NCBI GenBank assembly: GCA_028865845.1
Contig: JAGWJK010000092.1
Span: forward strand, 1-9,861
Length of the DNA: 9,861 nucleotides
Source: Rhizobiaceae bacterium
Lineage (GTDB): Bacteria; Pseudomonadota; Alphaproteobacteria; Rhizobiales; Rhizobiaceae
Direction of reading: 5' to 3'
In this document: in pieces, positions 1-5,509 of the stretch
Numbering within the stretch: position 1 is the stretch's first letter
Layout of the letters: the number at the start of each line of letters is the position of its first letter
The notes under the pieces: generated by a model
The model's input: only the letters and a program-made list of their open reading frames with translations
Databases searched by the model: none
Told to the model about the DNA's origin: nothing
Made by a program: the position numbers and the translations under genes

Positions 1-31
1 CAACCGGCCTGTCCCCCGCCATGTCAGACTT

Positions 32-67
32 GGACAAAGGCCTATCCCCCTCTCCGGGCCTTTGTCC
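32..67. repeat. Perfect 11-bp inverted repeat in the leading intergenic region
   Basis: GGACAAAGGCC (32-42) is matched exactly by GGCCTTTGTCC (57-67) across a 14-base C-rich loop. It lies just before the terminator hairpin at 78-118. The right arm runs into C-rich sequence, not a T-run, so alone it is not a canonical intrinsic terminator. It may be the first of a tandem pair of 3'-end hairpins, or an mRNA-stabilising stem, for a gene left of the window. All three forward frames are open over the first 120 bases, but none looks clearly coding. Confidence 0.6.
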
Positions 68-77
68 CCCTTTCGAG

Positions 78-118
78 AGCCGCCATGGTTTCCCCTCCAG
101 GCCATGGCGGCTTTTCTA
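78..118 (+). terminator. Intrinsic terminator of an upstream gene outside the window
   Basis: GCCGCCATGG (79-88) pairs perfectly with CCATGGCGGC (102-111) around a 13-base loop. The A at 78 and the T at 112 extend the stem, and TTTTCTATT follows. On the + strand this is a standard GC-rich stem plus T-tract. On the - strand no T-run follows, so it most likely ends a + strand transcript entering from the left. Beyond it, 119-243 is more AT-rich and should hold the promoter of the MarR gene. A weak candidate there is TTGTTT (209-214) with CATACT (231-236), too poor to call. Confidence 0.75.
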
Positions 119-243
119 TTGGAATTTAAGCACATAGCCAGCAAAGCAAGTCCGAAAACCTTACCAGAATTCGACCTTTGCCAGGCGCGACCACCCAAGA
201 TTTGCTGATTGTTTTGATGTGAAATAGAGGCATACTTGCAATC

Positions 244-675
244 ATGGGATTTAGCCGAATGGATTCTGCGGCCTACCTCGCCGGTCAGATGGCGAAGGGA
301 TTTGCCCGCTCGTTGCAACAACGAGCGGGACGGCTCGGCTTTTCTCCCGGTCAATTCCCCATACTCCTGGAATTATGGTCCGAAGACGGGCTCACCCAGA
401 AGCAGCTGCTCGAGCGCGTCGATATCGAGCAGGCGACCATGGCCAATACATTGTCGCGCATGGAACGCGACGGTCTGGTGGAACGCCGGCCACACCCTTC
501 CGACAAGCGCGCGCAGCAGGTTTTCCTGACAGGCAAGGCGTCCGCCATGCAGGCCGAAGCCGTGGAGGCTGCGATGGCGGCGGACATGGATCTTTTCCAG
601 GGGTTTCGGACCTTCGAGCGCGAACTGCTGCTCGAATATGTCAGGCGCATTCTCGATAACGCCAAGCGCCTCTAG
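244..675 (+). CDS. MarR-family winged helix-turn-helix transcriptional regulator
   Basis: Predicted cytoplasmic DNA-binding repressor or activator of 143 residues, the usual size for MarR proteins. The core is a winged HTH. Residues 50-75 (LTQKQLLERV, then the recognition helix around IEQATMANTLSRM) are followed by a wing at about 79-96 with the family's Asp-x-Arg signature (SDKRA, D87/R89). Flanking helices at about 7-30 and 112-140 would form the dimer interface. The start at ATG 244 has AGAGG at 226-230, a long 13-base spacing. An in-frame ATG at 259 (MDSAAYLAGQ) is an equally plausible start and would give 138 residues. The gene stands alone between an upstream terminator and the dipeptidase 215 bases downstream. 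MarR proteins often respond to small phenolic or other ligands, but nothing here identifies this one's ligand or target. The downstream dipeptidase is a possible target by position only. Confidence 0.9.
   Translation: MGFSRMDSAAYLAGQMAKGFARSLQQRAGRLGFSPGQFPILLELWSEDGLTQKQLLERVDIEQATMANTLSRMERDGLVERRPHPSDKRAQQVFLTGKASAMQAEAVEAAMAADMDLFQGFRTFERELLLEYVRRILDNAKRL
305..329. repeat. Perfect 11-bp inverted repeat inside the start of the MarR gene
   Basis: CCCGCTCGTTG (305-315) and CAACGAGCGGG (319-329) are exact reverse complements separated by only CAA. They fall on codons 21-29 of the MarR reading frame (ARSLQQRAGR). The repeat could be a DNA operator for autoregulation, since MarR dimers bind palindromes, or a strong mRNA hairpin near the 5' end. 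It could also be chance in a GC-rich coding region, but an 11-bp perfect arm with a 3-base spacer is uncommon. The function is not established. Confidence 0.55.
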
Positions 676-708
676 GGCAATTCCACACTGGACAAATAAT
701 AGCTGCGA

Positions 709-739
709 CCATGCGCCGGAGATGACTACAGGCGCATGG
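709..739. repeat. Inverted repeat after the MarR gene, possible hairpin terminator without T-tract
   Basis: CCATGCGCC (709-717) is perfectly complementary to GGCGCATGG (731-739) across a 13-base loop, 33 bases after the MarR stop codon. The position suits a 3'-end hairpin of the MarR transcript. CATAAGGG follows instead of a T-run, so a Rho-independent terminator is doubtful. A 3' stabilising or attenuator stem in the leader of the dipeptidase transcript is the alternative. Confidence 0.45.
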
Positions 740-746
740 CATAAGG

Positions 747-760
747 GTGATTGCGATCAC
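747..760. promoter_or_regulatory. Palindrome resembling a CRP/FNR-type or GntR-type operator upstream of the dipeptidase
   Basis: GTGATTGCGATCAC has perfect 5-bp arms (GTGAT 747-751, ATCAC 756-760) around TGCG. With flanking bases it reads GGTGA-N6-TCACA, one base from the enterobacterial CRP consensus TGTGA-N6-TCACA. In rhizobia the cAMP-dependent Clr protein is reported to prefer a different motif, so the cognate factor is unknown. It lies about 130 bases before the dipeptidase start and 70 bases after the MarR stop. That is consistent with an operator for the dipeptidase promoter, possibly bound by the neighbouring MarR protein or an unlinked regulator. Confidence 0.4.
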
Positions 761-806
761 ATAGCCGACTATTCTCTTAATGAGAGTCGCAGGCTATCAT
801 CCTATC

Positions 807-824
807 AATCGGAAATTTTCGATT
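807..824. promoter_or_regulatory. 18-bp near-palindrome in the dipeptidase upstream region
   Basis: AATCGGAAATTTTCGATT is symmetric at eight of nine base pairs (only the G812/T819 pair is off), with centre AAA/TTT. It lies 67 bases before the dipeptidase start codon, downstream of the palindrome at 747-760. The AT-rich centre and position fit a regulator site near a promoter. No clear -35/-10 pair could be assigned, so the function is inferred from symmetry and location only. Confidence 0.35.
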
Positions 825-878
825 TTCCCGCCTCGAAACCGGATTGGCTTTGGTCTATCGTCCGACCAATTTTCATGT

Positions 879-884
879 AAGGAG
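879..884 (+). promoter_or_regulatory. Ribosome binding site fixing the dipeptidase start
   Basis: AAGGAG lies six bases before ATG 891 and is a near-ideal Shine-Dalgarno. The reading frame stays open back to an ATG at 780, but that ATG lacks a comparable site and would add 37 residues unlike any M20 protein. Start 891 (MTDVSPVLAR) is therefore preferred. Confidence 0.85.
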
Positions 885-890
885 TCGGAT

Positions 891-2279
891 ATGACCGATG
901 TATCGCCCGTTCTCGCCCGCGCGGATCAGAACCTCCCGTCCAGCCTCGACAAGCTCTTCGAACTGCTGCGCATCAAATCGATCTCGACCGATCCCGAATT
1001 CAAGGCGGAATGCCGCAAGGCGGCGGAATGGCTGACGGCCTATCTGACCTCGCTCGGCTTTACCGCCTCCGTGCGCGACACGCCCGGCCATCCGATGGTG
1101 GTTGCCCATCACGACGGCGCCAGCGCCGATGCGCCGCATGTGCTGTTCTATGGTCACTACGACGTGCAGCCGGTCGATCCGATCGAGCTTTGGGAAAGCG
1201 ACCCGTTTGCACCGGCGATCAAGGATCTCGGCGATGGCCGCAAGATCCTGACGGGTCGCGGCACGTCCGACGACAAGGGACAGCTGATGACCTTCGTCGA
1301 GGCCGTACGCGCCTATAAGGAAATCAACGGCGCGCTTCCGGTGCGCATCACCATCCTGTTCGAAGGCGAAGAGGAATCCGGCTCGCCATCGTTAAAGCCG
1401 TTCCTGGAGGCAAATGCCGACGAACTGAAGGCCGATTATGCGCTCGTCTGCGATACCGGCATGTGGGACGGCGACACGCCGGCGATCGCCGCCGGCCTTC
1501 GCGGTCTGGTCGGCGAGGAAGTCATAATCAACGCCGCCGATCGTGACCTGCATTCCGGCATGTTCGGCGGTGCCGCGGCCAATCCGATCCATATTCTCAG
1601 CGAAATTCTCGCCGGCCTGCACGACGAGACCGGCCGCATCACGCTCGACGGCTTCTATGACGGTGTCGAAGAGACGCCCGCCAACATCAAGGCCTCCTGG
1701 GAAACGCTCGGGATGACGACGGAGAAATTCCTCGGCGAAGTCGGCCTTTCCGTACCCTCGGGCGAAAAGGGCCGCTCGTTGCTCGAATTGATCTGGGCTC
1801 GGCCGACGGCGGAAGTCAACGGCATCACCGGCGGCTATACGGGTGCCGGCTTCAAGACCGTCATTGCGGCCAAGGCATCGGCGAAAGTCTCGTTCCGCCT
1901 CGTCGGCCAACAGAACCCGGCCGCGATCCGCGAGAGCTTCCGCGCCTATGTCACCTCGAAAATTCCCGCCGACTGCACGGTGGAATTCCATCCCCACGGC
2001 GCTTCGCCGGCAATCCAGCTTTCCTATGATTCACCCGTGTTGACCAAGGCGAAGAACGCGCTGTCGAACGAATGGCCGAAGCCGGCAATCATCATCGGCA
2101 TGGGCGGCTCGATCCCGATCGTCGGCGATTTCCAGCGCATGCTCGGCATGGAATCGCTGCTCGTCGGCTTCGGTCTCAACGACGACCGCATTCATTCACC
2201 GAACGAGAAGTACGAACTGAAATCCTATCACAAGGGCATCCGTTCCTGGATCCGCATCCTCGACGCCCTCGCTGCCTGA
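891..2279 (+). CDS. M20-family metallo-dipeptidase (CNDP/carnosinase-like)
   Basis: Zinc-type di-metal peptidase of 462 residues, expected to cleave dipeptides or similar small amide substrates in the cytoplasm, as no signal peptide is seen. The residue pattern matches the M20 family and especially the CNDP-like dipeptidases. H89 in FYGHYDVQP is a metal ligand. The bridging Asp is D127 in GRGTSDDKG. The catalytic-base and ligand glutamates are E161/E162 in EGEEESGSPS. D188 lies in VCDTG. H221 in DLHSGMFGG is the His from the dimerisation (lid) domain that reaches the partner's active site. The last ligand is H435 in DDRIHSPNE. A lid domain sits at about 205-385, and glycine-rich GMGGSIP (403-409) lines the substrate pocket. 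Length is normal and all ligands are present, so it should be active. It has its own terminator and lies outside the purine cluster. Exact substrate cannot be read from sequence; acylase, carboxypeptidase or N-carbamoyl hydrolase activities occur in the wider family. Confidence 0.93.
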   Translation: MTDVSPVLARADQNLPSSLDKLFELLRIKSISTDPEFKAECRKAAEWLTAYLTSLGFTASVRDTPGHPMVVAHHDGASADAPHVLFYGHYDVQPVDPIELWESDPFAPAIKDLGDGRKILTGRGTSDDKGQLMTFVEAVRAYKEINGALPVRITILFEGEEESGSPSLKPFLEANADELKADYALVCDTGMWDGDTPAIAAGLRGLVGEEVIINAADRDLHSGMFGGAAANPIHILSEILAGLHDETGRITLDGFYDGVEETPANIKASWETLGMTTEKFLGEVGLSVPSGEKGRSLLELIWARPTAEVNGITGGYTGAGFKTVIAAKASAKVSFRLVGQQNPAAIRESFRAYVTSKIPADCTVEFHPHGASPAIQLSYDSPVLTKAKNALSNEWPKPAIIIGMGGSIPIVGDFQRMLGMESLLVGFGLNDDRIHSPNEKYELKSYHKGIRSWIRILDALAA

Positions 2280-2291
2280 TCGATCGAAAGC

Positions 2292-2324
2292 GGAGGGTGT
2301 GCGCCTGCGCACCCTCCCTCTTTT
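2292..2324 (+). terminator. Intrinsic terminator after the dipeptidase gene
   Basis: GGAGGGTG (2292-2299) pairs with CACCCTCC (2310-2317). The intervening bases extend the stem by a T-G, a G-C and a C-G pair, leaving a GCCT tetraloop. CTCTTTTC follows. It begins 13 bases after the dipeptidase stop and separates that gene from the LacI-led cluster. Confidence 0.85.
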
Positions 2325-2394
2325 CGCGCCCAATTTTGATTCGTCCCGATATGGGGTGGCGCAAAACAAAAATTATCGACATATTAATTAGGAT

Positions 2395-2421
2395 TCGACA
2401 AAGCCATCTTATTGCTATAGG
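2395..2421 (+). promoter_or_regulatory. Candidate sigma-70-type promoter of the lacI-transporter-purine operon
   Basis: TCGACA (2395-2400, five of six matches to TTGACA) and TATAGG (2416-2421, four of six matches to TATAAT) are spaced 15 bases apart in the only markedly AT-rich stretch (about 2330-2455). Transcription would start near 2428, inside the LacI-type palindrome at 2425-2442. The short spacing makes the exact hexamers uncertain. The region itself is the obvious promoter area for the downstream genes. Confidence 0.45.
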
Positions 2422-2424
2422 CAT

Positions 2425-2442
2425 TGATTAAACGATTAATCA
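2425..2442. promoter_or_regulatory. LacI-family operator upstream of the LacI regulator
   Basis: TGATTAAACGATTAATCA is an 18-bp palindrome with eight of nine symmetric pairs; only the A2432/A2435 pair is off. It has the central CG dinucleotide typical of LacI-family operators. It ends 28 bases before the regulator's start codon and overlaps the likely transcription start of the candidate promoter. The simplest reading is autorepression of the whole cluster by the LacI protein, relieved by a pathway ligand. Family knowledge supports the motif type; binding is inferred. Confidence 0.7.
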
Positions 2443-2470
2443 GAACCTATTGAAATGGTGAGACCACCCG

Positions 2471-3565
2471 ATGGCAACCACGCGCCCCGGACCGAATCTC
2501 AGCAGAATCGCCGCGTCGCTCGGCGTCTCCGTTGCGACTGTGTCGAATGCGCTTTCCGGCAAGGGTCGCGTCTCGGCTGAACTGGTAGAGCGCATCCGGG
2601 CAACGGCTGCAGCGCTCGGTTACGTGCCGAGCCAGGCCGGCCGTGCGCTCCGCACCGGCCGCAGCGGCGTCCTCGGCCTGGTGCTGCCCGATATTTCCAA
2701 CCCGCTTTTCCCGCAGATCGCCCAGGCTATCGAATATTCCGCCTCGGTCGCGGGCTACGGCGTGCTGATTGCCGATTCACGCGCGGATGTCGGCATGCAG
2801 ACGGAGGCCATCAACCGGCTGGTCGAGCGCGGCGTCGACGGCATGGTGATCGTGCCCCGTCGCGGCACCCGCATCTCCGATGCCGGCTGCCCCGTCGCCG
2901 TCATCGATACGCCGTCGACGCCGGGCAATACGGTTTCGGCCGATCATTGGCAGGGCGGCCGCGAGATCGCCCTGCATCTCGGAAGCCTGGGTCACGAGAA
3001 GATCCTGCTGATCGGCGTCAGCCCGAGCTCGAACGTGCAGAACGACCGCATCGGCGGCATCAAGTCGGCGCTTGGCGCCAAGGTCAAGACCGAGATCCTC
3101 TGGATCGAAAAGATCGAAGAGCGGGACGGCCCGGGCTGCCTGCTCGGATTGGCGGACAAGGTACGGCAGGGATTTACCGCCTTTGCCGCCGTTTCCGACC
3201 TGCATGCGCTACGCGCGCTCACCGAATTGCAGAAGGCCGGCATCAACGTGCCGGATACCGTCAGCGTCACCGGCTTCGACGACCTCATCTGGTCGTCGGT
3301 GGTGACGCCGGCGCTCACGACAATGCGCATGGACATGGCGGCGATTGCCGATATCGCCATCACCGCGCTGGTCGACGTCATCGAGAATGGCGGACCAATC
3401 GAAAGAGGGGGGCCGGGCGAAACGTTTGCGGACGAGCCGCCGCCCGGCAGCCGGCTCGTCACTGCGGAGAAATCCCGCGTGCCGATGCAGCTTATCGTCC
3501 GTCAATCGTCCGGGCCGCCCGGGCCGGCAAAAACGAACCTCTCAGACGGAGAACTTTCGACATGA
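2471..3565 (+). CDS. LacI-family transcriptional regulator of the transporter/purine cluster
   Basis: Repressor-type regulator of 364 residues. The N-terminal HTH (about 9-30: LSRIAASLGVSVATVSNALSG) and the hinge helix (about 53-62, PSQAGRALRT) are typical of LacI/PurR proteins. A periplasmic-binding-protein-like sensor domain follows, starting at GVLGLVLPDISNPLF and including NDR (191-193) and VTGFDD (267-272), which in the family contact effector. The C-terminus departs from the usual pattern. About 15 extra residues rich in Gly, Pro and Glu (about 311-330) precede the conserved end VPMQLIVRQS, and a 16-residue tail runs on to the overlap with the next gene. GGTGAGA at 2457-2463, seven bases upstream, supports the ATG start. 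The stop overlaps the binding-protein start as ATGA (3562-3565), so the regulator is co-transcribed and probably translationally coupled with the transporter. The effector is unknown; a purine, nucleoside or ribose-derived ligand is inferred from the neighbours. Confidence 0.93.
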   Translation: MATTRPGPNLSRIAASLGVSVATVSNALSGKGRVSAELVERIRATAAALGYVPSQAGRALRTGRSGVLGLVLPDISNPLFPQIAQAIEYSASVAGYGVLIADSRADVGMQTEAINRLVERGVDGMVIVPRRGTRISDAGCPVAVIDTPSTPGNTVSADHWQGGREIALHLGSLGHEKILLIGVSPSSNVQNDRIGGIKSALGAKVKTEILWIEKIEERDGPGCLLGLADKVRQGFTAFAAVSDLHALRALTELQKAGINVPDTVSVTGFDDLIWSSVVTPALTTMRMDMAAIADIAITALVDVIENGGPIERGGPGETFADEPPPGSRLVTAEKSRVPMQLIVRQSSGPPGPAKTNLSDGELST

Positions 3566-4584
3566 AAAGACTGCTGGTGGCTTCCGCCACTCTGCTTGCG
3601 CTCTCTACGCTCGGCGTCCAGGCAGAAGAACGGACGCTGACGATTTCGGTCTATGCCTTCGCGCAGGACGATTACAAGAAGCTCGTCTACGATCCCTTCG
3701 AGGCCAAGTGCGGCTGCAAGCTGGTGGTCGAGACCGGAAACAGCGTCGAGCGCCTGGCAAAGATGCAGGAAAACAAGGCCAATCCGGTCGTCGACATGGC
3801 GGTGATCTCGATGGCCGATGCTCTGCAGGCCTCGCGCGCCGGCCTGATCGACAAGATCGACACCTCGAAGCTCAGCAATTTCAACAAGCTCTACGACGTC
3901 GCCAAGGATCCGAACGGCGATGGCATGAGCGTTGGCTACACCTTCTACGCCACCTCGATCGCCTATCGTCCGGACAAGATGAAGATCGACTCCTGGACCG
4001 ATCTCCTGAAGCCGGAATATGTCGGCCATGTCGCCTGGCCGGATGTCACCACCAACCAGGGGCCGCCGTCGCTTTATATGCTCGGCCTCGCCCTCGGCAA
4101 GGATACCCCGGATCTCGCAGCCCCGATCGCGGCGCTCGGCGACCACAAGGGCGATATCGTCACTTTCTACCAGAAGTCCTCACAGCTCGTGCAGCTGATG
4201 CAGCAGGAAGAGATCTGGGCCGCACCGATCGGCCGCTTCTCCTGGGCCGGCTTTACCAAGCTCGACGTGCCCGTCGCCTGGGCGACGCCGAAGGAAGGCC
4301 AGACCGGCGGCATGAACGTCATGGTGCTGACCAAGGGCTCGAAGAACCAGGATCTCGCCATGCAGTTCATGGACTTCTGGCTCTCGACCGATGTCCAGAC
4401 GGCACTCGCCACGAAGCTGGTCGATAGTCCGGCGAACAAGGAAGTCAAGCTTCCCGAGGACGTCGCCAACAACCTCACCTACGGAGAGGACACGGCAAAG
4501 AGCCTGAAATTGATCCCGTCCGCGGTCGCGCTCGACCAGCGCGACAACTGGGTCAAGGAATGGAATGACAAGGTCGGCCAATAA
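3562..4584 (+). CDS. Periplasmic substrate-binding protein of a PotD-like ABC transporter
   Basis: Solute-binding protein of 340 residues that would capture the substrate in the periplasm and deliver it to the two permeases. A Sec signal peptide is visible: MKRLLVASAT, hydrophobic core LLALSTLGV, and a likely cut after VQA (residue 21) before EERT. The mature protein starts TLTISVYAFAQDDYKKLVYDPFE, the family opening for polyamine, thiamine and iron binding proteins of the PotD/AfuA type. It continues with VVDMAVISMADA (about 76-87) and the late FMDFWLSTDVQTALA (269-283). The two cysteines C50 and C52 (AKCGCKL) are the only ones in the protein. GGAG at 3548-3551 lies ten bases before the start, which overlaps the lacI stop. 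The fold is clear but the ligand is not. The downstream nucleoside hydrolase and adenine deaminase suggest a purine nucleoside or related compound; a polyamine or other small cation cannot be excluded. Confidence 0.9.
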   Translation: MKRLLVASATLLALSTLGVQAEERTLTISVYAFAQDDYKKLVYDPFEAKCGCKLVVETGNSVERLAKMQENKANPVVDMAVISMADALQASRAGLIDKIDTSKLSNFNKLYDVAKDPNGDGMSVGYTFYATSIAYRPDKMKIDSWTDLLKPEYVGHVAWPDVTTNQGPPSLYMLGLALGKDTPDLAAPIAALGDHKGDIVTFYQKSSQLVQLMQQEEIWAAPIGRFSWAGFTKLDVPVAWATPKEGQTGGMNVMVLTKGSKNQDLAMQFMDFWLSTDVQTALATKLVDSPANKEVKLPEDVANNLTYGEDTAKSLKLIPSAVALDQRDNWVKEWNDKVGQ

Positions 4585-4601
4585 GGCTTTCTCGGATATC
4601 C

Positions 4602-4628
4602 GCTATCCCGGTTGAAGGCCGAGATAGC
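4602..4628 (+). repeat. Intercistronic hairpin between binding-protein and permease genes
   Basis: GCTATCCCGG (4602-4611) pairs with CCGAGATAGC (4619-4628) with one C-A mismatch and a 7-base loop. It begins 17 bases after the binding-protein stop and lies in the only sizeable gap (94 bases) of the cluster. No T-run follows, so it is not a strong terminator. In other ABC operons such hairpins protect the upstream mRNA and allow more binding protein than permease to be made. That role is inferred here. Confidence 0.55.
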
Positions 4629-4678
4629 ATTGCCTCGCCGCTTTTCATTCGCATTCCGCGCAGGAAGGTTAGCCTCTG

Positions 4679-5509
4679 ATGTTCCAGAATAGGGCCGAAG
4701 CTCTGGCGCTTGCCCTGCCCGCCGCGGTGTTTGCCGTGGTGGTTTTCCTCGTGCCGGTCGTGATCCTGTTGTCGGAAGGCTTTCACACGCCTGCCAGCGG
4801 CTGGACGATCTCCGCCTATACGGATTTCTTCTCGCAGACGCTGAACCAGACCGTGTTCCTGCGCACGCTGCGCCTTGGCGCCGAAGTGACTGTTGTTTCG
4901 GCCGTTATCGGCTATGCGGCCGCGTTTGCCATCGTCAACCTGCCGCCCAGGGGCAAGGGGCGGATGGTCGGCCTCGTCGTGCTGCCGCTGATGATCTCGC
5001 CGGTGGCACGCACCTATGCCTGGATCGTCATTCTCGGCCGCACCGGTATCGTCAACGAGGCAATCCAGGGCCTCGGCCTCAGCGGCGAACCGCTGCGCCT
5101 GCTGTTCAGCGAAACCGCCGTGTTCATCGGCCTGTTGCAGCTCTTCCTGCCGCTTATGATCCTGTCGCTGATCAGCGCGCTCGAGAACATGCCGAAGGAC
5201 GCGGTTCCTGCGGCGCGGGTGCTCGGCGCCAACTGGTTTCAGGTCTTCTGGAAAGTGGTGCTGCCGCTGACCCGCGAAGGCCTGGTGGTCGGCGGAACCT
5301 TGGTATTCACGGGATCGCTCACCGCCTATATCACGCCGGCCGTGCTCGGTGGATCGAAGGTGCTGATGCTGGAAACCCTGCTTTACCAGCGCATTTCCGT
5401 TTCCAACGATTACGTCTCGGCAAGCGTCATCGCCTTCATCCTCATCGTCATGAGCTTCGGGGCCAATCTGGTGCTGAAACGCCTCGCCACCGCGAGGAAC
5501 AGAGCATGA
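4679..5509 (+). CDS. ABC transporter permease, PotB-like (first of two)
   Basis: Inner-membrane permease of 276 residues with about six predicted transmembrane helices (about 8-31, 67-88, 97-119, 144-165, 201-220 and 246-266). It belongs to the binding-protein-dependent type found in polyamine and related importers. The EAA loop that docks on the ATPase is at about 174-196 (DAVPAARVLGANWFQVFWKVVLP), with the conserved Gly and the terminal LP. Other PotB-like features are LPLMISPVARTYAWIVILG (102-120) and GGSKVLMLETLLYQ (224-237). AGGAAGG at 4662-4668 provides the ribosome binding site. The stop overlaps the start of the second permease (ATGATG at 5506-5511), so the two subunits are probably translated in a coupled fashion and form a heterodimeric channel. 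Confidence 0.92.
   Translation: MFQNRAEALALALPAAVFAVVVFLVPVVILLSEGFHTPASGWTISAYTDFFSQTLNQTVFLRTLRLGAEVTVVSAVIGYAAAFAIVNLPPRGKGRMVGLVVLPLMISPVARTYAWIVILGRTGIVNEAIQGLGLSGEPLRLLFSETAVFIGLLQLFLPLMILSLISALENMPKDAVPAARVLGANWFQVFWKVVLPLTREGLVVGGTLVFTGSLTAYITPAVLGGSKVLMLETLLYQRISVSNDYVSASVIAFILIVMSFGANLVLKRLATARNRA

Noticed and set aside
209..236. Possible promoter TTGTTT/CATACT before the MarR gene
   Set aside because: Only three and four of six consensus matches, and the implied start would leave almost no leader before ATG 244, so it is not called.
780..890. Open extension of the dipeptidase frame to an ATG at 780, giving 499 residues
   Set aside because: The 37 added residues do not resemble an M20 N-terminus, and a near-ideal AAGGAG sits just before ATG 891.
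1392..1997. 201-codon open frame on the - strand inside the dipeptidase
   Set aside because: Shadow of the M20 gene; composition is Arg/Gly-rich with no recognisable motif or ribosome binding site.
2947..3561. Long in-frame extension of the binding-protein frame into the lacI gene (545-residue reading)
   Set aside because: It is the shifted frame of lacI, full of Arg/Gly/Ala, and the true start carries a clear signal peptide at 3562.
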